This document shows, one piece after another, positions 11,409-25,300 of a stretch of DNA of 64,000 nt (the first letter of the stretch is position 1; each line of letters opens with the position of its first letter). Made by a program: the position numbers and the translations under genes. Under the pieces are notes generated by a model that was not told the DNA's origin, searched no databases, and saw only the letters and a list, made by a program, of their open reading frames with translations. The stretch is taken from the NCBI GenBank assembly GCA_033439795.1, contig JAUTDP010000004.1, positions 2,666,001 through 2,730,000 on the forward strand, given 5' to 3'. This DNA is from Sordaria brevicollis. Lineage: Eukaryota; Ascomycota; Sordariomycetes; Sordariales; Sordariaceae.

Positions 11409-11735
11409 CCAGAAACAGGTATATATGGTGAGTCAAAGTGGCAGTGAACCCGTCGCTGTATATACTACATTGAGTTGGATGTTTTTGCGGTCGTTAGTCG
11501 GCTCCTAGCTAGAACTATCAAGGGAGCTTGATCATCGTAGGGCTGCCTCTCAGAAAGGCGGGGTCATGATAGGATATCAAAAGACAATACGATATTGCGG
11601 TGGCTGGCGTTGAACGAACTTGGTTTATCGGGCAGTGTCACCGGCCCCCTGCTTTCCAAGGTGTTGAATGTCTCGATCTAGTCTCAGCACAGACCCGCAC
11701 CTCCGAAACCCCACCCCCCCCCTTTCTGCGGTAGC
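11409..11735. other. 3' flank and junction with the AT-rich block
   Basis: Ordinary base composition continues through this stretch. It ends in a C-rich run (about 11,711-11,722) just before the inverted repeat that opens the mutated block. No gene is seen. Confidence 0.5.
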
Positions 11736-11768
11736 AGGTTTGAGCACGTTTTGCGCGAAATTGCCATC
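11736..11768 (+). repeat. Left terminal inverted repeat of the 16.8 kb unit
   Basis: The repeat shares AGGTTT, five unmatched bases, then C-GTTTTGCGC-x-AAAT-x-GC-x-ATC with the reverse complement of 28473-28505. Two of the eight mismatches are C/T or G/A transitions, as expected from RIP. Confidence 0.55.
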
Positions 11769-13092
11769 GAGTATAAAGTGACATATATTTTAATTGCGTC
11801 AAAATATAACCACACCAATTTCTCACCACCATTATTACTACTATTATATTATATCTAATACCTAACGCTATATAATAGCGGACCCCGATCTTAATTATAT
11901 CGAAATTTCCTTTTAATATTCGGATCTTCTACTATTTCTTAATAATTACTATATATTCGCGCCCGGTTCTTTAAACCCAATATTCGAATTAATTCTCCCT
12001 CTAATTAGCTTTCTTAATCCCTTAATACCTATCCTAATTAATTATTAACGAATATATATAATAAATTTTATAGTTTTCCCTAATTTATAAAATCGGGAAT
12101 ATAATATATTATCCGAATTTCGTACGCCTATTCCTTTACTATTTAACCCTAAATAATTTCTCGTTTTTAAAACCCAAAAGTTATAAAAAAAATATTATAA
12201 TTCTATATAATAATTTATTTATAATTAAATTAATATTAATTAATTTAATAAGCGTAAATTAGGGCCTTATATCCTTTAATTTATTAATACCCTTTAGAAT
12301 TAAGAAATCCGTAAAGCCCTATACCGTTAAAACGTCCTTCTATAATTTAAAGGCGAATTATATTTATATAATATTAAAATTATTTAATAAAAATTCAAAT
12401 CTTTTATATATAATTCGTATAATTAAAAATAATAATAGAAATCGGACTATATTTCGGAAATTACGGGCGCTAATATATAAACGGAGCGTTTTAATACCGA
12501 TAATTAATTCTATTTAAAAGATTTTACTATTTTTTCTTCTTTTATTAAATTATATAAATTCTTTATAATTAGTAGCAAAGCGCTTTATTAAATTAAAGAT
12601 TTATATAATATATAATAGATTTCCGCCGTAATTAAATAAAATATAATAATATTAAAATTATAAATACCTTTCTTATATTTATTATTCGAAATTTTAATAA
12701 AATATTAATACTCTTATTAACGAACCTATAAAATTTACTCTAATTATTAAAAGCGTACTTCAATATATATTTTTATAATATTTAATATTATTATAAATAT
12801 TTATACTCCCTATATTACCGACTTCTTCCTACAAATCCTAAATTTATACTTACGGATAAACGGCGTTAAAAAGTATATTTAAAATACTTTTTCCAAATTC
12901 GGTATTTATACTTTATATCGTCGAATAAACGAAATAATTAAATATTTTACGGAAATAGTAATAATTAATATATTAACTTCTAAATTCTTTTATTCTTCAA
13001 TTAATAATTTTAAACGTAATATTAAACGTATTATATTTAACCCTAGCTTCGTTATTATATATAATAATTATAATTATTTTAATATTATTTAA

Positions 13093-13110
13093 AATCCGGG
13101 TATCGGTAAA
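13093..13110 (+). pseudogene. P-loop-like coding relic
   Basis: The six codons read Asn-Pro-Gly-Ile-Gly-Lys, a Walker A-like core, followed at once by a stop of a kind RIP would create. The surroundings are too degraded for a family call. This may be chance in low-complexity sequence. Confidence 0.2.
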
Positions 13111-16100
13111 TAAAATATAATACGCAATTTTACGACGTATTTATTTATTAGTAGCCTAAATATAAAAAGCCTATTTCTTCCTAATTAATTTCGCTCTTAT
13201 ATTTTATTCTAAATAAATTAAATTATTCCTTTATTTATTCTAACCCTACCTATATTCTACGCCGCTATTAATTCGTTTATATTCGAAACGCTATAATCCT
13301 TATTTCTTATAATTTATTAATATAATAATTTTCCTAATTATATTTTCCTTAAAGTACGGCGTTATAAAATAATTAAAAATTATATCCTATAAACGCCCGC
13401 TATTAACGAAAACGAAGGGGATTTAACCGGCGTTTATCGTTTATATAATAAATTATTCTTTAATTTATTCGGTATATATTAAGAGTAATTTAATAACCGG
13501 TTATTCCTAGTCTACGGTAATTAAAAAACGATTTCGTTTATTTATAAAATTATATTTACTTAATTTAAAGTATACTTTATTTACGATTGAAAATAATAAA
13601 TAATATTAATACTAACCTTCTTCTATATTAAATTCAATTTTATTAACTTTATTTTTCAATATTTTTAGCCCTTTATCGAATAAAATATATTTGGCTTTAA
13701 TAAAATTAAATACGTTAAATAATATAAAACCGAATTTTATTACGCTTTAAAACTCCTTTATAATATATTTAATTTTAGGATATTCGCTTTTTTTATACGT
13801 AATTTAATTAATAATAAATTCTTCGATCTGGTTTATTTAAATAAAAAAGTTATTAGAACCGTTATTATAAAAAGCTTTCGTATATACGGCCTATATTACT
13901 TTACTACTTAATTTAACGATATATATACTAAAATTTTTACTTTAAAAATATATATTGGTAAATACCTTAATAATAGCAATAATATTAATATACAATTCCG
14001 TAATATTTATTAATACCTTTACGCTATCCGCGTTTTTATTATTTTAACCCGCGCTATTAAAGTTAAAGACTATGGTATCCTCCGATAAATAGTCAATTTC
14101 TTACCCCTTTTCTTCTATAATAGAAGGAATATTAATTATAAATTAAAAATATTTTACTTTTCGTAATTATTATATCCGGAAATTATTAACCCTAACCTAT
14201 CTTAAATTATTTTACAATTTAGACTAGTATAATATATTATAATTAGTAGCGAATAGAAAAAAATTAATTTAATATTAAAGTATATTAACCGGTCCTTTAC
14301 CCTCGATATTAAATATTATAAAAATTCGATTTACAATATTAAATCCACTTTTATAGAAATATTAGCAATTAATTTATTAATTATAATTATTCGTCGGGTA
14401 ATTAAATTAAAATTTAGGCGGTTTAGCGGGGGTAAATATAATAACCCGTTAATCGATAAAAATATTATTAATTATATATATAAAATTTATATTAACGGAT
14501 TTATAATATAGCGTTAAAGAGTTTTTAACCCTATTAATTTTAATATATTTAATTTATAATAAGATAATATATACGTATTATATATAAGCGCGTTAGACCG
14601 CTTTAATAATAAAGAAATAAAACTAGAATACGGAGAAGACCGGGAGTATTTCGGTCTTTTTAAATTTAAAAACGACGACCTTCTAATTATTAATATTATA
14701 TTCGGTACTTCCGATTTTAAAAGTAATAACGAACTAGCCTAATAATATACGCCAATTTATATAACTACGTATACTTTAATTACCGCCGTAAATAGCTTAT
14801 TATTTCCCTAATAATAAAAATACTAAATAAATAATATTTAATAAAAAATATTTAAATTATACCTATTTATTTTTTACTTTTATTCTAATTCGTAACCTTT
14901 ATATCCGTATTTTACTTCGTTTAATACTATTCCGTAGGGTAATACCTACCCGCTTTAATTAAATATTCCCGAATCGGATTATATATTAATATTATTCGAT
15001 TTATTAATAACCGCTTTAATGCGGGTATATAATAATTTATTTAGGCTTTATTTATATAAAAGTAAAATATATATTAGAATTTTAAGCTTTATTCTCGTAT
15101 AAATAAAGTGTATATTATTTATATAGGAATAGATTAATATATTAGAATTCTAAATTTCGCTCTCGTATAAATAAAGTAAATATACTAAATTTCTATTTTT
15201 TTAAAAGCGAAGTCCAATTATAGTTCCTATTTATATATAAACGAAGGTTATTCGTCGGTTACCCTTTTATTATTAAACGTAAAATATTATAATAAACGTA
15301 AAAAATACGCTTTTAATTTTCTAATTATTATTTTATATTATATTTATAAGGTTAGGTATTTTTTTACCCCTTTTTAAAATCCCCGCCCTTGGTTTAATAT
15401 ATTAGTTAAAGACCGTTTTAATTTCCGCCCGTATAATAAGAATTCTTACGTCTAATTTAATTTCGAAAATGTATACTACGTTATATAACGCTTCTATATA
15501 ATATATAAGAATATTTTTATTAATCTTTAAATATAATATTTCGAAATATATATTAATAAAATAAATAAATACCTTTATAACGTTAATTTTAGCTTCTATA
15601 TATTTAAATTAACGCTCTAATTTATTCTAATTATTAATTAATACGTTACGCTATATATTCTTTAAATAATAAATCTTTTAATTAATATTATTCAATATAA
15701 TTAAAATTTATATTTCGTAAGCGGATTCCGATAACGTATCTTTATAATATATAAGTATTATATTATAAATATTAATATACGCACGGTATTTTATTTATAA
15801 AGGAAGATTTACCTTCTTTGTTATTTAATATAAATTAAAGTAGAGGGGTAAATAGGAAGCGAAATATATTTATTACCTCCGTATTATTTCCTTTTCCTTT
15901 ATATTAGTCCGGCGGATATTATAATTCTTATAGAATTAAATTACCGGAAGTAGAAACTAGGATACGCTTTTCCTAATTAAAGGGGGGGGTTCGAAATATT
16001 TATTTAAAATATAGCCACTTTTCGCCCTATATTATAATTTCTTTGGGCGGCAATTTTTTAAATAACTTCGTAACGGGGTACTTCAAATAATTATTGAACT

Positions 16101-17172
16101 AAATTATTAATTCCTTTTATTTTACTTTTTCGCTATTTATATAATTAATTTCAATTTTAAATTATATTACCCGTTTAATAAATAAAAGTTAAGCGATAAA
16201 AGCTTTATATAATAAAAAATTAAATATATATAATATAATATTTAGTATATAATTAATTATATATTTTATTTAATTTTTTCGTAAAAGAATTTAAATAGCG
16301 GGGCGTAATTTAATCGCCGCCGGCTATATAAATAGTATATTAGCGGAAAGGAGGTTAAACGCCTTAGTTTTAAAATAGGTTTATAATTATAAGTGGTAAT
16401 TTTGCGGCCGTTTTAATATTAAAAATAGAATTATTAAGACAGTAAATTAATAAAATTAATTAGGGTTATATATTTTTAATATTTAAAAATCGAAGGGCTT
16501 TAAAATTGGATAATACGGAATTTCTTTATCGGAGCCGGGTTTTACCCATAGGAGGCGAATTTCGTAAGTAATTTATACGTATTTAATAGGAATTCGAACG
16601 TTAAAGACTTTAGGGGGTAAATCCTTTTTTATATTATAATAGAAAGGAAGATAATTTAAATTATTAAAAGGCGGGAGCGGGTTTTTCTATTTTTAAAACG
16701 TTAATATAATTACTAAAACGAATTAAATATTATTTGCCTTATTAATTTAATTATCTCCTTTTTTAAAGCGCTTCTCGCTAGTAATTAATACGTTATAATT
16801 CGGAAGAGGATATAAATTTCGAATTCCGGCGCTATTTATAGGTAATTTATTATTATATATCGTTTTTATTTTCCTTTTCTTAAATAATCGCTAAGTAATA
16901 AGGTACGCTTCTAATTTACTATTCCGACCGTTAAATTTAATATTTTTATAAATTAGATTCTAACCTTTATTAAATTTAATATCTTTATAAAATTAATAGT
17001 TATTAGAATCGTTCGGTTATTAAAAGTATAAATTAAACGAATTTATTAAATATAAATAATAGGATATTTATATATTAAGGATAATAATATCCGTATTACT
17101 ATCCTTAGAAATATTTTTTATAATAATATATTTATTATTCTATTTTATAAGCTTATTTATAATACGAACGAT

Positions 17173-17545
17173 AAATTAAAAATCTAAAGGTCGTTTATAA
17201 TATATTAAAAATATTGAAATATCCGTAATATAATTAATAAAAGGTTAAATAAGGTATTTTAATAATTAAACGGTAATACGAAGTAATAAATTAATATTTG
17301 TAGGTTGTATTTAAAGGCGTAAATAATAGAAGGTAAAAAACGAAACTTACCCGCGAAATAAATAATAAATTAAAAATTTAAGGGCCGCTTATAATATATT
17401 ATAGGGATTAAAAATATTTACTAATATAGTATATAAAAGGTTAAATAAAATATTTTAATAATTAAATACGAAAAGATATAATAATAATTAATAATTATAA
17501 ATCGTATTTAGAGGCGTAAAGAATAGTAATAAATAAAGAATATAG
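17173..17545. repeat. Two-copy tandem repeat, 194 bp period
   Basis: Copies begin at 17173 and 17367 with the shared start AAATTAAAAATYTAARGGYC. They stay alignable to the shared GTATTTARAGGCGTAAA near the unit end. Many differences are C/T or G/A. Confidence 0.6.
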
Positions 17546-18991
17546 GGAATAAATTAGAATTAAGAAGGAGGGAAATTTTAAAAAATAAAGTTAAAAGCGA
17601 AGCGACCTCGTTTTATTTTTTAAATTTTCCATTAAACTATATAATTTACGAATTTTACTATATATTTTAGCGTTATTAATTATCCTTTTAAAATATATTT
17701 TCCGTATTAATTTAATAATAAATTATATATTAGGGACTTTCCTTATTAAAATAATAATATTTATATAAAACGCTATATAGGGCGCTGGAAATAAATATTA
17801 AACGGAAATTCCGCGTAAATACGTAGATATATTAAATTGGAATATATCCGATATTTAATTATTAATCCGTAATACCGGCGTTAAATTCACCGAATAAAGT
17901 TCGTCCGCTTTACCGCCTTTATTATTCTATAATTAATTATTAATCGGAATATAACGTATCCCCCAAAAAGTAATTTACTTAATCGCATTTATATAATTCC
18001 TAATTTAATATTTATTATAAATTAATTAATATTTCGAATAAGAACTTAATTATTAAATAAACGAATTAAATATATTAATATATTTAAATAAATAAAATAT
18101 TAAAACGAATAGCGGAATAATAATTAATTCGCCGAATAATATATTTATAATAATTAATAAAATTTATAATTAAAAATTAATTAACGTATAATAAATTAAA
18201 TATTTATTAATTATAATAGTAAATATTAAAAATACTTACGACTTATCGCTCGCTTATTAACCCTAATTTATAAATTTTCTACTAAAATATTAGGAAATCC
18301 CCTATTACCTATTTACTATAGATTATCCTACTTAAAATAATTAATAAAACGAAATAAAAAAATTATATATTATACGAATTTTATTTATACGACGCGCCTT
18401 CTTATAATTGCAATTTAAAAGTAATATAATCGAATTACTACGAAACGTTTATTAAATACCGGTATAATTTTAATATAATAACGGAATACATTATTCGCGT
18501 CCTCCCCGTCCTATTTATATATTATATTAGCGTATTTATAGCCTAAGGCCTAAATATATTCCTTTAATTATATATAGAATTTTAAACCGCTATTTATTAT
18601 ATTAATAATATACGTAAAAACGAATTAATATTAAATATTTATATATATTTTAAAATATATAGCGGTATTGAATACCCTTTCCTAACCGGTTATACGAATA
18701 TCCTATATCGAACCTTCGCTATTTAATTACTTTTCCCTTAAATATTATATCGCTATATAAAAACGTTAAACGGTTTTAATAAAATTATTATAATTAATTT
18801 TATTGAAAATTAACGAATATTAAATTAATTAAGCGGTTATATCGTCCGGTATAAGACCGGTTCCACTATTCTACATTTCCCGGGGCGGGAATTAAGAGAC
18901 GAAATTAGGAATATTTTTAAGAGAAGGCGGTTTATTAATATTATCGCCTTATTCAATATATTCATTTATAATTCGAGATTCGACTTCGTTA

Positions 18992-19397
18992 TTAGGTTTA
19001 TAAATAAATTAATCGGTCGTTTTAACCGGTTTATCGCTAATAATAACGTTTAGTATTTAAATATCGCCGCCCTCGTTACTAAACTTATAAATAAGCTAAT
19101 TAATTATTTTAGCCGGTTTATCGCTAATAATAACGTTTAGTATTTAAATATCGCTACCCTCGCTATTAAATTTATAAATAAGTTAATTAATCGTTTTGGC
19201 CGGCTTATCGCTAATAATAACGTTTAGCATCTAAATATCGCTGCCCTCGCTACTAAGCTTATAAACAAGCTAATCGGTCGTTTTAGCCGGCTTATCGCTA
19301 ATAATAATATTTAATATTTAAATATTACCGCCCTTACTATTAAGCTTATAAATAGGCTAATCGGTCGTTTTAACCGGTTTATCGCTAATAGTAACGT
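18992..19397 (+). repeat. Five-copy 87 bp (29 codon) tandem repeat in a former coding region
   Basis: The CCGG marker recurs at 19026, 19113, 19200, 19287 and 19374, an exact 87 bp period. On the plus strand each unit reads close to TKLINKLIGRFSRLIANNNV followed by xxLNIAALA. The only interruptions are single TAG/TAA stops at a CAG/CAA-like position, as RIP would produce. Copies three and four are least mutated. The repeat probably encoded an amphipathic helical segment. Confidence 0.75.
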
Positions 19398-22300
19398 CCT
19401 TAATATTAAATATTATATTAATTAATAATCCTATAGCTATAGAATCGCTATCCCTTTTAATTCCTTCGCTAAATAATTCGAATATATCGGCTATATAGGA
19501 ATTAAAATTAATTAAAATATCGTTCGTATTACTATTCGGAATATTAATAATAATTTAACGACCTTCGTTTTTACGAAAGTAGGAAATTTTTACTTTTACG
19601 GAAGTAAAATTAACGGAATTCGATTCACTTAATAACGCCGTTAATAAGCGTATTTATAATAACGTTAATATTAGGATATTTTAAAATTTATAAGGGGGTA
19701 TCCCTATAAATAAGGATGCGTAAGGGTATAATAATATCGTTTATATTATTATTTAAATTATTAGTATTTATTTAATAGATTTTATTTTTATAAAAGTAAA
19801 ATATTTACTTTCGTAAAAATAAAATTAAAAGAATTTATTTAATTTACTTAGTAATATTTTTATTATTTATATTTATTCTAAATTACTTTCGAATATAGCC
19901 TTTAAACGGGGTATCCATTTTAAATTCGGACGAATACGTATATATTTTACTCTTATATTTATATTTCTCTTCGCGGGTATATAAAATAAATCCTCCCTTT
20001 AATCCGCGCCGATTTATAACGTTTTTTAACGCCTCTTCTAATACTTTAATTTTAATTTTACACCCCTCTATTAATATATTAATAAATTAATTATAAATAT
20101 AGGTTAATTTATTCGCTTATTTAATACGCTTTATTTCTTCGGTTTTCGAATTTTTAATAAAGTAAATAGCGAAGCGTTCAATAAAAAATATTCTATTTTA
20201 AATAGAGGAAATATCCCCTAAAATATTATAAATAAATTAAATTACTTCGTCGAAAATAAATTAACGTACCGGATTATCCCTTTTTATATATAAATTAATA
20301 ATCCGCGGACTAGCTAAAATTATTATATTATTAAGGAAATTTTAATTAATAAATATCCTAATTTTAATTTAATATATAAAAACCTCTACGATTATCGAAT
20401 AATAATCGCCGATAAATATCGTACGGGTAGAATAAAAATTGGTAATCTTCTTAGGAAGATTTATTATTTATAAAAATCGATTAAAATTATATAATAAAAT
20501 ATATTTTATAATTTTATAATTAATAATAGTCTTAATATTATCCCCTATTTCAATGGGGAATTACTTTTCTAAACTAAAGTTTACTACTAATTTGTAAATT
20601 TATTATACAAAATATTAATTTACTTACGGGCGTAAATTTTACGAGGGGTAAATATAATTTACTTTATATAGTATTCTCTCTTCTATTTAATCCGAAATAA
20701 TAATTTTAATAATTAGTAAATATTATTTAATTTAAAATTTTTAGCCAATACGGTATAAACGCCCTATATATTAAAATATCGTATTCTAGTTCTAAATATA
20801 ATTAAAGCCGATACCTATATTATATATATAATATAAGTTTAAATTAATTATATAAACGCTCGAATTGAGGATTAGGATATTAATATCCGAATTGCAATTA
20901 TTTTATTAATTAATAATTACCGTACATTAAATTAATATTTAGCCCGAATAAATTATTACGACGTTTAGGCCGACTTTACGGAGGATAATAACTATAACCC
21001 TATTATAATATTAACGTCGGTAAAAATTCGATAATTTTTATTTTTACGAAAATAAAAAATCCGAAGGAAGTATTCATAATAAACTTCACTTTTATAAAAA
21101 TAAAAGTAAAAATAAAATATTCGTAATAAATTTCACTTTTATAAAAATAAAAATAAAGATAAATTTATATTTATATTTATAATATATTAATAACTATTAA
21201 AATTCTCCTACGTTTAATATATATTTTAACGTATTTTCGTATAATCTATACGAATAAAGGAGATTCCGCTAACGTTTAATATATTATCCCTATCCGATTA
21301 ATTAAAGGGAAGAAATTAATATCGTATATTAAATTTTCGAATATATATAATAATCCTTAATCGTAATTAAAATTAATTAAAATATTAACGATTTTAATAT
21401 TAATTATAGGATTATTTTCCTATTTTTATATCGTTTTAATAATACTTTAACGTATTAATAATTTAGCCCTTAATAAATAAAATTTAAATACTTAATCGTC
21501 TTTATTAAATTCATTTTTATTACTAACCTCGTTTTCGTTATGTTCGAGGCTTCGGTCGCTAATAAATCCGTAAATAAAATTAACCGCTTATATTAAAATT
21601 TATATAATTATTAGGTTTTTATAAAATAATAGTTTATATACGTATACGTTATATAATAATAATTATAATAAACGAATAACGTTAAAATTAAACGCGATTT
21701 ATTTTTTATTCTCTTTAATAATAAACGTCGCCTTTACCTTATAATTTAGTAAATTTATAAATATATTCCGAAGGAAATCGTCGGTTATTTTTATAAATTC
21801 TACCCTCTATTATTTATACCCTAAATATATTTAGCGGATTTATATAAATAGAATTTCAAAGGACGGGAATATAATCGTCCTATTTAAAAGAATAAAAAGG
21901 GTATTTATACCCCTATTAATTATTAAAATTTATATATAATTTAAAATAGTAATTATATACGCATTAACCGTCTTACCTTCGTCGTTAATATTATCCTAGA
22001 GGTCGGGATACAATACCTATTAATAATATCCCCAATTTTATTCGATTTCCTTCAATTTTTCTCTAATAGAATTAAGCATATTATTATTTATAATACAATT
22101 AAAATAATCTTTCTTATAAGATATTATAAAATTTTAGACGAATATTAATATTAAATTATAATTAAGGTTAAATAATAATTTAAAATATTTCCCCAAATCC
22201 AATTCTTCCTAAATTATAATAATAAATACCCGGATATTACTAATCCGGTTTAATATAAGAATAATAAAGTAAAATAATCGTTTTTAATTAAATAAGCGCC

Positions 22301-25300
22301 GAATTACCCGCTAAATAATTGTATTTTTATTTTTTAAAAATTAGGTTTCATTAACGATTTTAATACTAAATATCGGGTTCTTTTATATCGTTATACGTAA
22401 TTCGATTTTATAAAGGACGGTTTTATTCTTTAAATTATTATTATTTATAGGGTTAGGGCGGAACTTACGTTTAAAAAGGGCGTTTATACCTTTATCCTTA
22501 TCCTTAAGGATATATTTATTTATTATAAATAGTTTAAATTTATATTTTATATTAATTTCTACTTTTTTAATCCATTTTATATAAATCATAGAATACGAAG
22601 CGATTACAATATTAATTACCGTAGATAATTTATTTAAATTCTTTATCTATTCTATTATTTTCTCGTTAAAAACCTTTTAAGTAAATATAACGTATTAATA
22701 AGGGTCGTTTTAGGAAATATCCTTAAAAAATTTATATTAAACCTAAAAATTAAATTCGCTAAATATATTATATAATTTATTAAAAGTCTATATAATTAAA
22801 TTAGGCAATATAATAATAATATATAAATAAACTTCGAAAGATTAACCCGCTTATTTAGCTCTATAAATTCGATAGAATTCTATTAAGATAATAATTCCGT
22901 AAGTAAGCGTTTTATTAATATTAACTTCGTTTATAAAGAGAATACCCCGAAAAGGAGAGCGTAGTATATAATTAATAATATACGCGTTTAAAAAAAAATT
23001 AATTAAGCCCGGTTTCGCTTTTATATAAATTAAATTTAATTATAATTTTCGCTTTTATAAAAATTAATATAACGAGGAGATTTCGCTCTTATAAAAATAA
23101 AAGTAAAATAGAAATACGTATTAATAACTTAATAAAAAAGTAAATCCTAATTAAAATTATTAAAGATTTTTTAATTAGTTTATTTATATTTCTTTTTAAA
23201 TTCTACTATATTATATAATAAAGGAAGGTTATCCTCTTTTATATAATTATAGTCCGAAATAAGCCGATTTAATACCTTACTATTTAAGGAAATAAGGGTA
23301 ATATCTATATATTTTTTATATAGCGGGTACTTTCTTTAAATAATACTTTTAATAGCCTACCCGGTTTTAATACTTTATTTAATTTAATTAATAACGTTAT
23401 TCTATAATTATTTATTATCCTTTATATCTTTTATCGAGAATTGGATAAATTATTTTATTATATTATTTATTATTATAAAGTATTTTTTAATCGCGATATA
23501 ATTATAATTATAAAAGAGCGGAAATTTTTTAATATTTTCGATATCGAAGGGTTATATCTCTTTCGTAGGCTTTTACGACTCTTTTAAATTAATAAAATAA
23601 ATTAGTAAGGTTTACTAATTAAGCGCCAGGGCTATATTAATTCCTCTATACTTCTTAAAAAAATCTCTCAATTTAATAGCAAAATTTCTATCTAATAAAT
23701 TACCGGTATAAAATTACGTTATAATTTATAAACCGATTTTAATTATCTATTATTAATAAATATATATTTGGCGCGAAATTTAATTTACGTACTTAAATCG
23801 CTTTAATTCCTCGTTTATAAGGTTATAATATATTAATAATTAAAATTTATTCGAATATTCGCGTATAACCCTCTTTATTTCGAATATATTTTAATATTAT
23901 TTATTATATTCGAATACTTCCTTATCCTTTAAATAAAATATTATATTAAGGGTAATATTAAATATATACGGGCTATAAATAATATTATTAATATTTTAAC
24001 ATTCGTTACCGAATATATATATTCCGGCGCGGCGGGTATTAAAATATAAAAACGTTTAAAAAATCCTAGCCTAATCGTCGATTATATATTCGCCGCGGGT
24101 ATAAATACCCGGTCTATCTTCGATTAGTAAGAACTTTATATTATTAATATATCCTAATTTAATTAAATAGCGTTTAAACGCTACAAATAGCGTTATAATT
24201 ACTATTTCGTCGATTATAACCTAATATAGGGATTCGGGATCTTTTATACCTAAATTTATAAAATCGCTACGGCGGATTACTACCGCATATAATAATAATA
24301 TTAATATATTTACGTTAACGATAGCCTATATAATATAATCGATATTCGAATTATTTATAAACGCTATTATAACCCTCCTAAAAAGGTTTTAAAGGGATTA
24401 TATAATTCTATTTTTTTAAAAATTACCTTTATTTTTTTTAAATTAATAGGGCGATTTTATATAACCGAATAATTTAAATTAATTAATTATTAAGAAAATT
24501 AAATATTATTCTATTATAATTTTTATATCCGTTAAGTAAAAGTAATTTATTCCTAAATTTCGCTTATACGAGAATGAAATTAACGTATTAACCTTTATTT
24601 ATACGAAAGTAGATTTTATATAATTACTTTTACGAAAGCGAAGGTTAATATATTAATTTCACTTTTATATAAATAAAATTTAGAGGTATAAACTATTCCT
24701 ACGAAGGCGAAGCTAAGGATATAATAGAAAATAAATAATTTATAATTATAATTTATATAAAAATAGAGGTCCTTTATAAAATTATAACCGAAGATCGAGG
24801 CCACTTTATTTTTCGAATATCCCGCCTTAATATTCTATATTAATATTAAATTAAGGCCGGTAATTTTATATAATTATACTACCGATATAAAAAGTTTATT
24901 AATACCTTAGAAAATCTCCGGGTCGCGTTTAATAAATTTAAAATTAATATTAAATAATATTATTAATAATATTTTCAATTTTAGAATTACGCGGATCTTT
25001 CCTAAATTATAATAATTAACGTTAATAGGGTAATTATTCTTATAAAGTATAAATCGGCTATACTTTTTATTCGCGTTTTATTATTCTTTATTTTTATATT
25101 AAATAATATTTAGGTAATATAAACGTTAGAATTTATTAATATCGACGTCCTTTTTATCGATATATTCTAATTTAGGGTTTAGGTTCGGAATTATAGCCTT
25201 AAATAATTCCCTAATTACTTAAATCGGCGGCTTCGGCCTAGCCTTTTATTTAAGTAATATTATAAACTTCGCTATTATATAATAATAAATTAAGTCGTAA

